DNA from: Homarus americanus
Taxonomy: Eukaryota; Arthropoda; Malacostraca; Decapoda; Nephropidae
Length of the DNA: 64,000 nt
Direction: 5' to 3'
NCBI RefSeq assembly: GCF_018991925.1
Contig: NW_024751891.1
Location: 315,001 to 379,000, forward strand
The translations under genes and the position numbers were made by a program. Under the pieces are notes generated by a model. It did not search any database, had not been told where the DNA came from, and saw only the letters and a program-made list of their open reading frames with translations. This document shows positions 11,359 to 22,517 of this stretch, piece by piece (position 1 is the first letter of the stretch; the number at the start of each line of letters is the position of its first letter).

Positions 11359-12282
11359 TTCCTCTTCCTCGTTAGCAATTTAATCTATTATTCATCTTAC
11401 CTCTCTGCCCATCAATACTCTCTTTCTTTGTTGTTTTGAATTCTATATAAGTTTTAATGCCACGAAAAACTTCACGTGGCATCTGAGCTCCTGTGAAATT
11501 TTAAGCTTTGGATCTCAGTCCATGTGAAACTTAAAGCGACAAGATCTCAGTCCACGTGAAAACTAAGCTTCAACTGGCCGAGGGTAGTGTTGACTCACCA
11601 AACATACAAACACACACACACACACACATACAAACAAGCGCATCAGGTCAGATTCGAGAAAAAATCACAGACACGGGAGCTAATATTTACCGAGGACAAG
11701 ATCGTGTTTCATCTTTAATCACCTTTAATTTTCGGCCTTATTGATCGAGTGGTTTAGCACTATATTACCCGCTACCCAGTTTATAGCTGTCAACGTTATT
11801 ACTAGAGGGATTATAATATTGTAATATGTTGTACTGAGGGATTAATTGTAGTACTCAAGAATTAAACGTTTTTGTACCTTAGAAATTTTAAGTTTGCTGA
11901 CCCATTTACGTAAATAGTGTGAATTTGACGTGAACTGGATATTGTTTTGTTTATATGATTACAGGAATACAAACAACACATTAATTTTTCAATTTAAAAC
12001 TGGAAATAGGAAAATTAAGAGATGGAAAGGTTATTGTCGAGCCTTTGAGGTTGTGATTGCACGCTGCCGGCTATATCGTAGAAAGTGTCATACTGTACTT
12101 GCTGCCGGGTGTTTTGGGAAAAAGTGTCATACTGTAAATTTGATTAATCTCTGTATGTATGTATGTAACAGATATATTAGACATATGGATAAATAAATAC
12201 CAATGGATGGATAAGTGGAAACAGAGAGAAAGGTAGAGAGATGCATATACGCAGGTAAATACTGCAGATAGGTAGACGGATA
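11356..12282. other. Spacer, no gene seen
   Basis: Holds a small (CA)n run near 11610. AAGTGTCATACTGTA occurs twice, near 12081 and 12122. Copies of CACGTGRMA occur at about 11473, 11521 and 11552 within short repeats of the type ATCTCAGTCCAYGTGAAA. No coding sequence is recognised. Confidence 0.5.
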
Positions 12283-12308
12283 GATAAATGAGAGAGAGGG
12301 AGAGAGAG

Positions 12309-12364
<56 letters not shown>
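12283..12364 (+). repeat. (GA)n microsatellite
   Basis: GA-rich lead-in with two GATA units, then a perfect (GA)n run. Confidence 0.95.
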
Positions 12365-12367
<3 letters not shown>

Positions 12368-13019
12368 GCCTACATCACCGTCAATCGTATTACACTTTGG
12401 GGAAATCAGGTTGAGGGAATCCAACACAGTTTCTGCCAGAGTTCCGCCAGATACTGAGACTGTCCCAACTGTGTTAATCTACAGTATAATATTAGAGCCT
12501 CTTGCTGTGTGATTCTGTGTAGGTGTACCGTGTTTGTGTGTGGGTGCGGCTGTGTGTGTGTGTGTGTGTAGGCAAGATTATGTATGAGTGTTTCTTGTTG
12601 ATTCGAAAAAGAAAAAAAAAAACATTGACAAAAAAAAAATCAAATCGGTAACGTGTTCGTCTGTTTTGTTTACATTGGTATTATTAATAAGAGTAACAAA
12701 CAAATAAACAAACAATGATAACAAGTAGAAATATCCACACATACTGCTTCATATACTCAACTCACACACTCAGTATACAAAGTGAATTTCCCTACAAAGT
12801 ACAGCTAAAAATAAATAAGCCTTGAGAGGGCAAAATAGGTCCAACTGCGTCAATCTTTTAGGGTGAGTCTTGCCTACAATTTATAACTGGGAATAAACAC
12901 TCATTGTGATAGTAAAATAACCTTTATTGGGTATGTCAATTGAGGCGAATTTTACATACACGTGTTCATCCTCAGGGGATTATATTTATAGCTCCCTACT
13001 GAATAATAAACTTGATAGA
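12365..13019. other. Spacer, no gene seen
   Basis: Includes a short (GT)n run at about 12550-12570 and A-rich runs near 12608-12640. No reading frame worth annotating. Confidence 0.5.
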
Positions 13020-13345
13020 ACCATAAACAGGAATTCTATAGTGGGAATATTATTACTAGGAATGCCATCAATGGAATATTACTAGGAATTTCATGACTGG
13101 GTATACATGAATACTATTGAACAGATACAGTGGTTACAGGACAATACTTGACTGCCTTCACTTCCTCAAATATAAAGTTAGTTACCTCGAGACTTATTTG
13201 CCATCTAGTGAACCGGAGATTGACCTTGGACGCGAGCGCTGTGCCCCACTCTGCCACTGCACCCCATAGGAATATCATTAATGGAATATAATGGTATAAA
13301 ATAATAGTTAGGAATATTATGACTTAGAATATTTTGACTCGGAAT
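13020..13345. repeat. Degenerate GGAATATTA repeat split by a SINE
   Basis: Units related to GGAATATCATTAATGGAATA recur at 13028-13105 and again at 13268-13340. The SINE-like segment at 13150-13268 lies between these halves, as expected for an insertion into an older repeat. Confidence 0.55.
13150..13268 (-). mobile_element. tRNA-derived SINE fragment
   Basis: On the minus strand, TGGCAGAGTGG (13256 down to 13246) matches a pol III A box, TRGCNNAGTGG. GGTTCACTAG (13214 down to 13205) is a near B box, GGTTCGANTCC. Their start-to-start distance is 42 bp, the spacing of a tRNA. The GCGCTCGCGTCC between them resembles the D-to-anticodon region of tRNA-derived SINEs. An unrelated tail follows the B box. 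It is decayed: the B box has lost its second half. The ends are approximate. Confidence 0.6.
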
Positions 13346-13589
13346 ACCTTAAGTCTCTGAGGAGCTAAACTACTGCGTTGAGGTCAGTAAATATTGGTAG
13401 TGTAGAGCAACGATAGCGAGGGAAAGATAGAGCCAGTTATATAAATAGGGTTAGAGTGTGAGAATTAGATAGATAGACTCATGGGCTCATACATAGATTC
13501 TATATTATGGAAAAAGAGAGAATTTATATAAGAGTATAAGATTGGAGGAAACTGCAGCGGGACTATTGGTCCATACTGGGCAGTCCCGT
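13346..13589. other. Spacer and probable 3' UTR of the CR1-like fragment
   Basis: No gene. The last 50 bp, including a GGGACTGCCCAGTATGGACC block on the minus strand, lie just downstream of the reverse-transcriptase stop codon and may be its 3' UTR. Confidence 0.4.
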
Positions 13590-14280
13590 TTACACCCAAC
13601 ACCTATCGCTCATATATCCATCCAACCTATATTTGAAGCTATCTAGCGTATTCGAGTTGATGATGTTTGGTACCTTGTTCCTCTCATCCAATACTCTGTT
13701 TCCAAACCAGTGTTTACCTATCTCGCGCCTAAATCTAAATTTGTCTAATTTAAAACCATTGTTACGAGTTTTCTCCTGGTTGGACAGTTTGAGTACCTTT
13801 GTTATATCACCTTTGTTTAGCCCTGACTTCCATTTATACACCTCTATCAGGTCGCCCCTCACTTTACCTCTCTCGATGGAGTGCAAATTAAGATGTTTTA
13901 ACCTGTCTCTGTACTCAAGGTTCCTAATGCCCGGGATTAGTCTTGTCATTTTCCTCTGAATTCTTTCTGGAGATTCTATATCCATTCTGTAATACGGTGA
14001 CCAGAATTGAACTGCGTAATCCAAGTGAGGTCTCACAAGCGCAAGATATAGTTTTAGGATGACCTCTCTAGCTCCTTTGTATGAACCCATTACTTTATTA
14101 GCCTTCTTTCGAGCAAATACACATTGTTGTCTTGGTTTAAGATTCCTACTTATCATTACTCCTAAGTCTCACAGTCGGATTTCTCTATAACAACGTTGTA
14201 CATCTGGTATCTGGTTTCTCTGTTTACATCTCCTAGACTAAATACTTTACATTTATCCACACTAAATTTCATCTGTCAAA
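13590..14280 (-). pseudogene. CR1-like LINE reverse transcriptase, 3' fragment
   Basis: The minus-strand frame from 14156 encodes 188 residues of the thumb and C-terminal part of a non-LTR reverse transcriptase. Its hallmarks are ARKKANKVMGSY, YLALVRPHLDYAVQFWSPYY and the ERIQRKMTRLIPG helix, ending in MSDRCWV. Upstream (14280 to 14165) another frame continues the protein with MKFSVDKCKVFSLG. The two are separated by a one-base frameshift and an in-frame TAG near 14165. The catalytic YADD and the endonuclease are absent, so it is 5'-truncated and dead. Clade placement is from general resemblance to CR1/L2-type elements common in animals. Confidence 0.8.
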
Positions 14281-14320
14281 TATATAGGCAGATAATTCAA
14301 AGAGATATTTACGTAATGTA

Positions 14321-14321
<1 letters not shown>

Positions 14322-14397
<76 letters not shown>
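14322..14397 (+). repeat. (GT)n followed by (TAA)n
   Basis: About 38 bp of (GT)n abuts about 37 bp of (TAA)n. On the minus strand the (TTA)n lies directly at the 3' end of the LINE fragment at 14398-15385 and the (AC)n beyond it. The same order occurs at 34480-34527 beside the second copy. Confidence 0.95.
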
Positions 14398-15889
<1,492 letters not shown>

Positions 15890-16365
15890 AATAATGATGA
15901 TGACGATCATCCTTCGCGTCGGTGTTAGGGGAGGCTGAAGCTGGCAGTGCTATTTGGGTCGTATTTCCCACGAGAACCACATGGGTTTACCGACCTTAAG
16001 GTGAAGTCCTGATGCATGTTTCCCACCACGAGTCTTCACCCCTCCCCCCTCCATGAACACCATCTCGTGTTTTGATGTAAAATTCTCATCTAAGAGAAAG
16101 AGATTAAGAAAATGTTTTTTCTTGGCTAATCTTCCTCTCTCTTTCTCTCTCTTTCTCTCTTCTTACTCTCTCTTGGTTTCTTTGTCTTTCTACTGTCTTT
16201 TGTCTTTGTCTCTTTCTCTGAGATTTTATTCATTTATTTATCAATTTGTTTATCAGGTTTTCTTTTTTTTCTCCCTTTGGGAAATACATACATTGACTCA
16301 GCCACACATACACACACACAAAATGGACATTAGTACACACACACATAAAATGGACATAAGCATGG

Positions 16366-16414
<49 letters not shown>

Positions 16415-17054
16415 GACCATTAGCGTTATTTTACTCTCCTCATGAAAAAACCCATTGAGCTTTTGTCACTAAAATAATAATGCTCTTGAAAAAAGTTAGC
16501 AGTAAAAGAATATTTTTAGATGAGATTGAACTAGAAGTCTTTATATATATATACAGGAAAAAGTCATAATTTTTTTACATACATATATTTTTTATTTTTT
16601 CTCGTGATATTTATTTTTTTAAACCAACAATTGTGTTTTTGTTTCGTTTTACTGGCAAGAGTAAAATATTTTCTGTTCATTTAATTTACTGGGATTTTTT
16701 TTAATTGTTCATGTTATTTTTTCACCTTTTCTTTGAAAATTTTCAATATATTTCTTACCCTGTTTCAGTGTTATAATTGCATACACTTTAATATAAATGT
16801 GTTTTTGTTGTTTTTCATTAATTCTTCATTTAATTATCTAATTCAATCTAATTTTATATATATATTTTTTTAATTTGAAAAATAATGTATTAATAGATAT
16901 TTCTGCTTCCAGTGGTTTTCTTTACTGTTTACATTTTTAAGTTTATTTTATTTCCTTCATTGATTTATTGTGATTTTTTGTCTCACTTAAATACCGTTCT
17001 CTCACTTTCATACTTTTTGCCTTGCATATATTTTTATCTCAATTATATATTTTT
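15890..17054. other. AT-rich spacer, no gene seen
   Basis: Contains a T/C-rich patch at 16125-16220, a CA-rich patch with two AAAATGGACAT copies, and (CA)n at about 16367-16411. From 16440 to 17054 it is strongly AT-rich with no recognisable feature. Confidence 0.5.
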
Positions 17055-17065
17055 TTTTCACTATT
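17055..17065 (+). repeat. Target-site duplication, LINE 3' side
   Basis: TTTTCACTATT here is repeated exactly at 22836-22846. The two copies bracket the LINE and fix its boundaries. Confidence 0.85.
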
Positions 17066-17241
17066 CAATTTCAATTTCAATTGTTTATTCCTTGATAGAG
17101 GAAGCGGGATCCTAGTGCTGTCACTAGGTACCCCTGTACAATGACACCAGAAGCATCTGGCAAGTGTGACACGTATATACAGTATAAATATTATAAAGGG
17201 GCTTACTAAAGCCTAAGGAAGGAAGGATATTCCTTTAACAC
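17066..17241 (-). other. LINE 3' UTR with hairpin and short tail
   Basis: On the minus strand, the sequence after the ORF2 stop contains the perfect hairpin GGCTT-TAGT-AAGCC (around 17200-17213) and ends in ATTGAAATTGAAATTGA in place of poly(A). The 39.4-kb copy keeps the hairpin and has a shorter tail with the same ATTGAAATTGATT pattern. A 3' hairpin and simple tail are typical recognition features for the element's own reverse transcriptase; that role is inferred. Confidence 0.65.
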
Positions 17242-20200
17242 TTAATCAATATTATTTACAAAATATCTGGCCAGTATGGGGAGGATCATCGTGTCTCCGT
17301 CAGGGGGTCGTGGAGTGGTGGTCCAGCAGGCGTCACGGAAGCGTTGTGTGTGGGGACATCTTAGGAGGTAGTGGAGAAGGGTGCTGCTGTCGGGTCTTCT
17401 GCATAATGCACAAAAGCGTTGCTCAGGGGTTGCGGGGATACCAATCTCCCAAGCCAAGTCATACCCAATGATGATACGGGCAGCAATCACGTCCCCTTTC
17501 CGCGACCCTTTCCCGTAGACGTACGAGAGGTCAGGAAGTTTACGGAGGACGTCGTACCAGGTGGGCGGGGAGTCCAGGGGGATGGCTGCTTCCCGAGCTT
17601 CTCTCTGTTTGCGGAGAATTTGGGTCCTAATCTGTAAGAGTGTTCGAGGAACAACGTAGTCAGGTGTGGCCTTGTTGCAGCCAGTCTTGGCAAGGCCATC
17701 TGCTGCCTCATTCCCCAAGATACCGACATGACTAGGTATCCATAGGAATGTCACAGGACGGCCTGCATCCTGAAGTGTGGATGTTAACCCTCGTATTCGG
17801 AGGATGAGGTCCTTATTTTCCCCTGATCCAAATGCGATCCCGTCGAGAGCAGACCTGGAATCGCAGCAGACAAGCAAGGGGCAGAAACCATCTGCTTCTT
17901 CCTCAGCGAGAAGGGCAGCAAGGAGGGCTATTAGTTCAGCCTGAGTGGAGGATGCCCCGTCAGAAACTCTGAGAGACAGTTTGATAGGCTCAGGGGCATG
18001 AGGACGGGAGATGTAGACACCAGCCCCGGCCCTACCTGTAGCGGGGTCAACAGAACCATCAGTGTAGAGGACGACCCTACCTGGGGACCAGTGGGCGATC
18101 CTGGAGAGGTGGTATTTGCAGAGAATAACAGGGTTCACCTGGGATTTCGGGAGCGGTCCACCGAGGGCAATCACTTCAGGTTGAAAATCCAGCCAGGGAG
18201 AAGGAGACGAACCAACAGCAGGGGTGACAACAATATCAGGCAGGAGGTCGTGTTCCTGAAGGGCTCGGATGAGTGACCCTCGCCACTGTCTTCTAGATGG
18301 AGGTCGGTCTCGGACAGCAGGAGTCAAGTTGGTTTGGACATAGTTGCCCCGAGGATCCCGTAGAATGGAAACGGCAGTTTTTAGGTAAAACTCCTGGACA
18401 CGATCCTGTAAGGGGGAAAGACCAAGTTCGGTATATAGAGAAGTAGAGCGTGTCCACTGAGGAGCCCCAAGGATGATACGAGCAGCTTTCCTCTGGATAA
18501 CTTCGAGACGGTTGACAGCAGTCCGACTAATGTTGACGAGGGCAGGGGCGGCGTAGTCGACACAGGAACGGACAAAGGACTTGTACATGGTGAGAAGTAC
18601 AGGGATGGTGGCACCAAGGGAACCCCTGCACATGGTAGAGAGGGGAGCGAGACGCCGAAAGCATATGTCTCGAAGATAGCGGACTTCAGGGATCTGACAA
18701 CGTGTGCGAGTTACATACACACCCAGGTATTTTGTCTCATTAACCCAGTCCAAGGGCGTTCCTGATAAGAGAAGGGGTGGAGGTACAACACGACCGTGCC
18801 ACATGGCTTTTGTTTTCGCAGTTGAAAGAAGGAAACCAAGTGAATCACACTCTCTGGAGACCAGATCAAGGGCTTCCTGCATGCTGAGGTAGTCAGGGGC
18901 TTGGAGGAGGACATCGTCGGCATATCCTGAGTGGACAACTTCTGTCGGCCACGGGAGAGATGCAATGGAGTGCATGAGAGTGTTAAACAAGGTGGGACTC
19001 AGGACTCCACCTTGAGGGGTGCCGAGGTTCATTTCTTGAACAGGAGACATAGAGCCTTCAACGCGAACCCGGGCCTGACGTCCAGTGAGGTAAGAGGCGA
19101 TCCATTGTAGAAGTCTCCCTTTAACCCCTAACCGCGCAAGTTCAGCTAAAATGAGGGCAGGCTGAGCCGTATCAAAGGCTCCCTTGATATCAAGGAAGAC
19201 GGAGATGCGGGCAGTCTGATTGCAATAAAAGGAAGCAATGGAGTGTGCTGTGCTGCGATGTTGAATGAAACCATTGAGGGAGTTGTGGAAGCCGCCTATG
19301 GTGTGAAGAAGGCGACGATGGAGTATCCTCTCCATCATCTTGCAAACACAGGAGGTAAGACTAATGGGTCGATATTTCCCAGGATCTCCCGGCTTAGGGA
19401 TGGGGATAATAGTGGCATTTTTCCAGTTGGACGGGAGAACCCCATGTTCATAAGACATATTGTAGAGAGCAAGCAAGGGGCCGTTAGGAATATTAGTACA
19501 GGCGTTGAGGACGGAGTAGGTTATCTGATCATCCCCAGGAGAGGTGTCTTTTCTAGAGCGACGAGCACTGTCAAGCTCGAACTGTGTGATGGGATGATCA
19601 GTGGGGGCAGGGGAGGTAAGAGCAGCACGAACAACAGGCTCAGACGCATCGATGCGGGCCTGCACTGCCTCCTGCATTGGATCTGGAAGTGCCTCAGGGG
19701 AGGAAGCTCGTGCCCAGTCCTCCATTAAAGAGCAGGCAAGGGAGGCGGGGTCAGGGTGGGGAGGAGGCCTCCGTCGAGTACCCCGTATAGCATTAATCCG
19801 ATTCCATACATAAGAGGGTGACGACTGGAACGATAGAGACCCCGTGAAGGATAGCCAGTCCGCCTCACGTATCCGACGGCGCTCCTGAGTTGCAAAGGAG
19901 CACCAATTTTTGAAGTCTTCCCAGTCCTCTGGAGACCGAGACCTCCGTATGGCAGAGTGGAGATCACGGGTTACCTGCCGGAGATGTCTCATGGCAGGGA
20001 TACGATACCAGTAGTTGGTGGCACTTCTGGGGTGACGGGGAGGGCGTGGAGGGGTAGCGCGATTGACAGAGTCATACACGGCATCAACAAAATCAGCGCT
20101 GTAAGAGTCAAGGGACTGGGGGACAACATAGGAATCCGCCCAGGTAGAAAGGTATTGGGTAAAGGAAGGAACAGCATCTTGTGTGAGACGAAGGCGAGGG

Positions 20201-20880
20201 GATCGATAAGGAGCTGATGTCGGGGCAGAGAAGGAGAGCCTGAGATGGGTAGTAACGGCAAGATGGTCACTATACAGAGCAGGCTCGGTGCAGACGGTAG
20301 GATGAAAGGAGGTATGACCGTTCAATAGTAAGCCAACATCAAGGAAACTATGGGGGAGGCGAGTAGGATCGTCAGGACAAAGAAAGCGAACATCATCATC
20401 CCCATTAAGAAACTGTGAGAGATGTGATCCGTTAAGGGTACATGGAGTGGGATGATCCGGAGTAAGAGTGGGATGGCGGGCATTAAAGTCGCCAAGAACA
20501 ATAGTGGGAACCCCATCATGGAGGTCGTGAAGAACCTGGGGGTCCAGAGAATCACTCTTGAAATGAACATTGACTACACGAAGGGTCCGGTCACCAAGAG
20601 TAAGGGAGACAGAAAGTAATTCAGACGGGGGTCCATGTGAGTCAGGTGAAGGGAGACGAACAGATGGAATGGTGTTACGCACAAGGGTGAGGAGGCCACG
20701 AGCCTGCCCACGGTACCGAGGCAGGGTGTAAACAGTATAGCCAGAGAGGCGGAGTGGAGTAACATCGTCTGTGATGGTTTCCTGAAGTAGAGCAACATCT
20801 ACTTGATGGGAGAGCACAAACTGGGCGAGGTCTGTCCGGCGAGGTCTAAGTCCCTGGATGTTCCATTGTAAGAAGAGGAG
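17242..20880 (-). CDS. LINE ORF2: endonuclease, reverse transcriptase, RNase H
   Basis: ORF2 nicks the target DNA, primes reverse transcription from the nick and degrades the RNA strand. Residue numbers follow the open frame from 22311. The endonuclease lies at about 477-690 (LLFLQWNIQG, LLQETI, VLGDFNARH, YSDHLAVTTHL). The reverse transcriptase is at about 930-1230 (YRPISLTSC, VFLDIKGAFD, GTPQGGVLSPTLFN, catalytic YADD at 1130). RNase H is at about 1413-1540 (YTDGS, QAELIAL, CDSRSAL, WIPSHVGILGNEAAD). A CCHC near 1637 (CALC, then H and C in LLHYLLRC) follows. The frame stays open up to 22311, overlapping ORF1, but protein-like sequence starts only near 20880, so the start is uncertain. It ends FVNNID. 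It lies in the -1 frame relative to ORF1, so translation could use -1 frameshifting or reinitiation. No decisive slippery site was found. Confidence 0.95.
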   Translation of the reverse strand, partial: LLFLQWNIQGLRPRRTDLAQFVLSHQVDVALLQETITDDVTPLRLSGYTVYTLPRYRGQARGLLTLVRNTIPSVRLPSPDSHGPPSELLSVSLTLGDRTLRVVNVHFKSDSLDPQVLHDLHDGVPTIVLGDFNARHPTLTPDHPTPCTLNGSHLSQFLNGDDDVRFLCPDDPTRLPHSFLDVGLLLNGHTSFHPTVCTEPALYSDHLAVTTHLRLSFSAPTSAPYRSPRLRLTQDAVPSFTQYLSTWADSYVVPQSLDSYSADFVDAVYDSVNRATPPRPPRHPRSATNYWYRIPAMRHLRQVTRDLHSAIRRSRSPEDWEDFKNWCSFATQERRRIREADWLSFTGSLSFQSSPSYVWNRINAIRGTRRRPPPHPDPASLACSLMEDWARASSPEALPDPMQEAVQARIDASEPVVRAALTSPAPTDHPITQFELDSARRSRKDTSPGDDQITYSVLNACTNIPNGPLLALYNMSYEHGVLPSNWKNATIIPIPKPGDPGKYRPISLTSCVCKMMERILHRRLLHTIGGFHNSLNGFIQHRSTAHSIASFYCNQTARISVFLDIKGAFDTAQPALILAELARLGVKGRLLQWIASYLTGRQARVRVEGSMSPVQEMNLGTPQGGVLSPTLFNTLMHSIASLPWPTEVVHSGYADDVLLQAPDYLSMQEALDLVSRECDSLGFLLSTAKTKAMWHGRVVPPPLLLSGTPLDWVNETKYLGVYVTRTRCQIPEVRYLRDICFRRLAPLSTMCRGSLGATIPVLLTMYKSFVRSCVDYAAPALVNISRTAVNRLEVIQRKAARIILGAPQWTRSTSLYTELGLSPLQDRVQEFYLKTAVSILRDPRGNYVQTNLTPAVRDRPPSRRQWRGSLIRALQEHDLLPDIVVTPAVGSSPSPWLDFQPEVIALGGPLPKSQVNPVILCKYHLSRIAHWSPGRVVLYTDGSVDPATGRAGAGVYISRPHAPEPIKLSLRVSDGASSTQAELIALLAALLAEEEADGFCPLLVCCDSRSALDGIAFGSGENKDLILRIRGLTSTLQDAGRPVTFLWIPSHVGILGNEAADGLAKTGCNKATPDYVVPRTLLQIRTQILRKQREAREAAIPLDSPPTWYDVLRKLPDLSYVYGKGSRKGDVIAARIIIGYDLAWEIGIPATPEQRFCALCRRPDSSTLLHYLLRCPHTQRFRDACWTTTPRPPDGDTMILPILARYFVNNID

Positions 20881-22517
20881 GGAACGGCCTCCGGTGTGAG
20901 ATGAGTCGGAGGGGCTAGACAGGGCTCCAGAGGAGGTACCAAATTCTGTTGAGAAAAATGGAGAGGGAGGAGTGGGAGAGCGAGGGATGGATCCTCCATC
21001 TCGGGAGATGGAAGGAGGCGGGTCATCAGGGCTTGCAAAGTGCGCCCCTGTTGGGTCAGGGTGTCCAGAATGAGTTGTTGTTGCTTCTGCAATGTCGCAA
21101 TTGTTTTCACAAACAAGTCGAGTTGGGCTGAGAGAAGGTTGATTTGCTTGGAGTGGCGATCCAGACGGAGAGTGATTGTTTCCATAGAACCAACTTGGTG
21201 TACCTGTACAGGAGCTGGAGGTGGCGGCGAGGATTGCCGAGGGCCCGACTGGGCATGTGGTGGTGGTAGCGACGGAGAGGGACGGTGAGGGTTCAGTTGA
21301 GTAAGAGGTGGTGGTGCTGGTGAGAGACAGCGGGGGTCCGGGTGGGCAGGAGATGGTGGTGACTGTGTGGCAGGGCCGGCAACGACCTTGTTCCAAGAAC
21401 GGTAGGGAGAGGGAGGGAGGGGAGAAAGGATGGGTGGTAGGGGTGATAGGGGGGATGGTAGAGGAGAGGAGATCAATGGGAAATCCTTGGTGGATGGAAG
21501 AGGCGGTGGTGGATAGGAGTGAGGTTTGGTTGACAGGGGCTTCGTCAGAGACGAGGGCGGTGGTACAAGGTAAGTTTTCCCCGGGCGAGTGCCAGGACGC
21601 TGTGGGCAATTGGCATTCCAGGCGTGGTGACTGCCATGGCAATTGACGCACCGTGGAATAACTGGGATTTTGTTCTGAATTTTCGATTTGCATTCCACTG
21701 TTTCGTGAGGACCTGCACAGAAACCGCAGGCGACCATCCTCGTGCACTCCCAGGTGCGGTGTTTCCACGATTGGCAACGACCACAGATTTTCGGGGTTCC
21801 GATAAATCGGTCGAGAGGACAGTTGTGAATTGGTCCTACATTCACCTTCGGAGGGAGGGGGCCCACCCACCAGCCGATGAGTTCGTTGGATGGACGTTTG
21901 GAGACCGGGTTGATGCGGCGTTCCATGTCCAGTAGTTGTGGGAGAAGAGGGCGAAGATCGTCGATAGGGATCTCCCAGGGTACGTGGCGAACCATTACCT
22001 TGGTACGACGAGTTTCTGGGGTGATGATGGTGAACTTCAGCATCACCTCCCCCTGGGGAGCAGGAAAGCCCACCTGAGTGAGCAGGCGTACCGTCTCGTC
22101 CATTTGTGTGGTGACTATCACGGCTGTGGGACCTCGGCGGAGGCGAAGTGTTGAGTCCTGAAGTGGAGAGCAGTGACGGAAGAACCAGGTCGTCCGTGTG
22201 CTCAGAGGCAAGTCCCGAGGGAAGGCGAGACGACGAAGGCGCGACGGGGCAGGGAGACAAAGGGAATCCCCTATGTCCATCGTCGGCGGAGGGTCGGTCA
22301 TTGAGCCACATGTAGGCTCACTTGGGGACCCCGATGACAGGAGTCCACCCTCTACAGCCCCAGAAGGGGTGCAAGGGGGAGCCGTGGCCCCTGCTGGAGA
22401 CCCTGACTTCTGAGGTTTCTGCTTCTTCTTTGACGTGTCTTCAAGAAGAAAGTCGTCAGCATCACTGTCACCTACTGCCGCCGTTTCCAACGAACGGGAG
22501 CGTTTAACGGCGGGCAT
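20799..22517 (-). CDS. LINE ORF1: zinc-knuckle RNA-binding protein
   Basis: A 572-residue protein starting MPAVKRSRSLE. An in-frame ATG 16 codons upstream, at 22565, is an alternative. The N-terminus is basic then acidic. A region at about 110-230 contains MVRHVPWEIPIDDLRPLL, typical of the RNA-binding part of Gag-like ORF1 proteins. Three zinc knuckles follow: CGRCQSWKHRTWEC, CGFCAGPHETVEC and CVNCHGSHHAWNANC. A long Pro/Ser linker and a predicted coiled coil (ITLRLDRHSKQINLLSAQLD onward) come next. It probably packages the element RNA into a particle. Its last 80 bases overlap the start of endonuclease coding in ORF2. Confidence 0.92.
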   Translation of the reverse strand: MPAVKRSRSLETAAVGDSDADDFLLEDTSKKKQKPQKSGSPAGATAPPCTPSGAVEGGLLSSGSPSEPTCGSMTDPPPTMDIGDSLCLPAPSRLRRLAFPRDLPLSTRTTWFFRHCSPLQDSTLRLRRGPTAVIVTTQMDETVRLLTQVGFPAPQGEVMLKFTIITPETRRTKVMVRHVPWEIPIDDLRPLLPQLLDMERRINPVSKRPSNELIGWWVGPLPPKVNVGPIHNCPLDRFIGTPKICGRCQSWKHRTWECTRMVACGFCAGPHETVECKSKIQNKIPVIPRCVNCHGSHHAWNANCPQRPGTRPGKTYLVPPPSSLTKPLSTKPHSYPPPPLPSTKDFPLISSPLPSPLSPLPPILSPLPPSPYRSWNKVVAGPATQSPPSPAHPDPRCLSPAPPPLTQLNPHRPSPSLPPPHAQSGPRQSSPPPPAPVQVHQVGSMETITLRLDRHSKQINLLSAQLDLFVKTIATLQKQQQLILDTLTQQGRTLQALMTRLLPSPEMEDPSLALPLLPLHFSQQNLVPPLEPCLAPPTHLTPEAVPSSSYNGTSRDLDLAGQTSPSLCSPIK

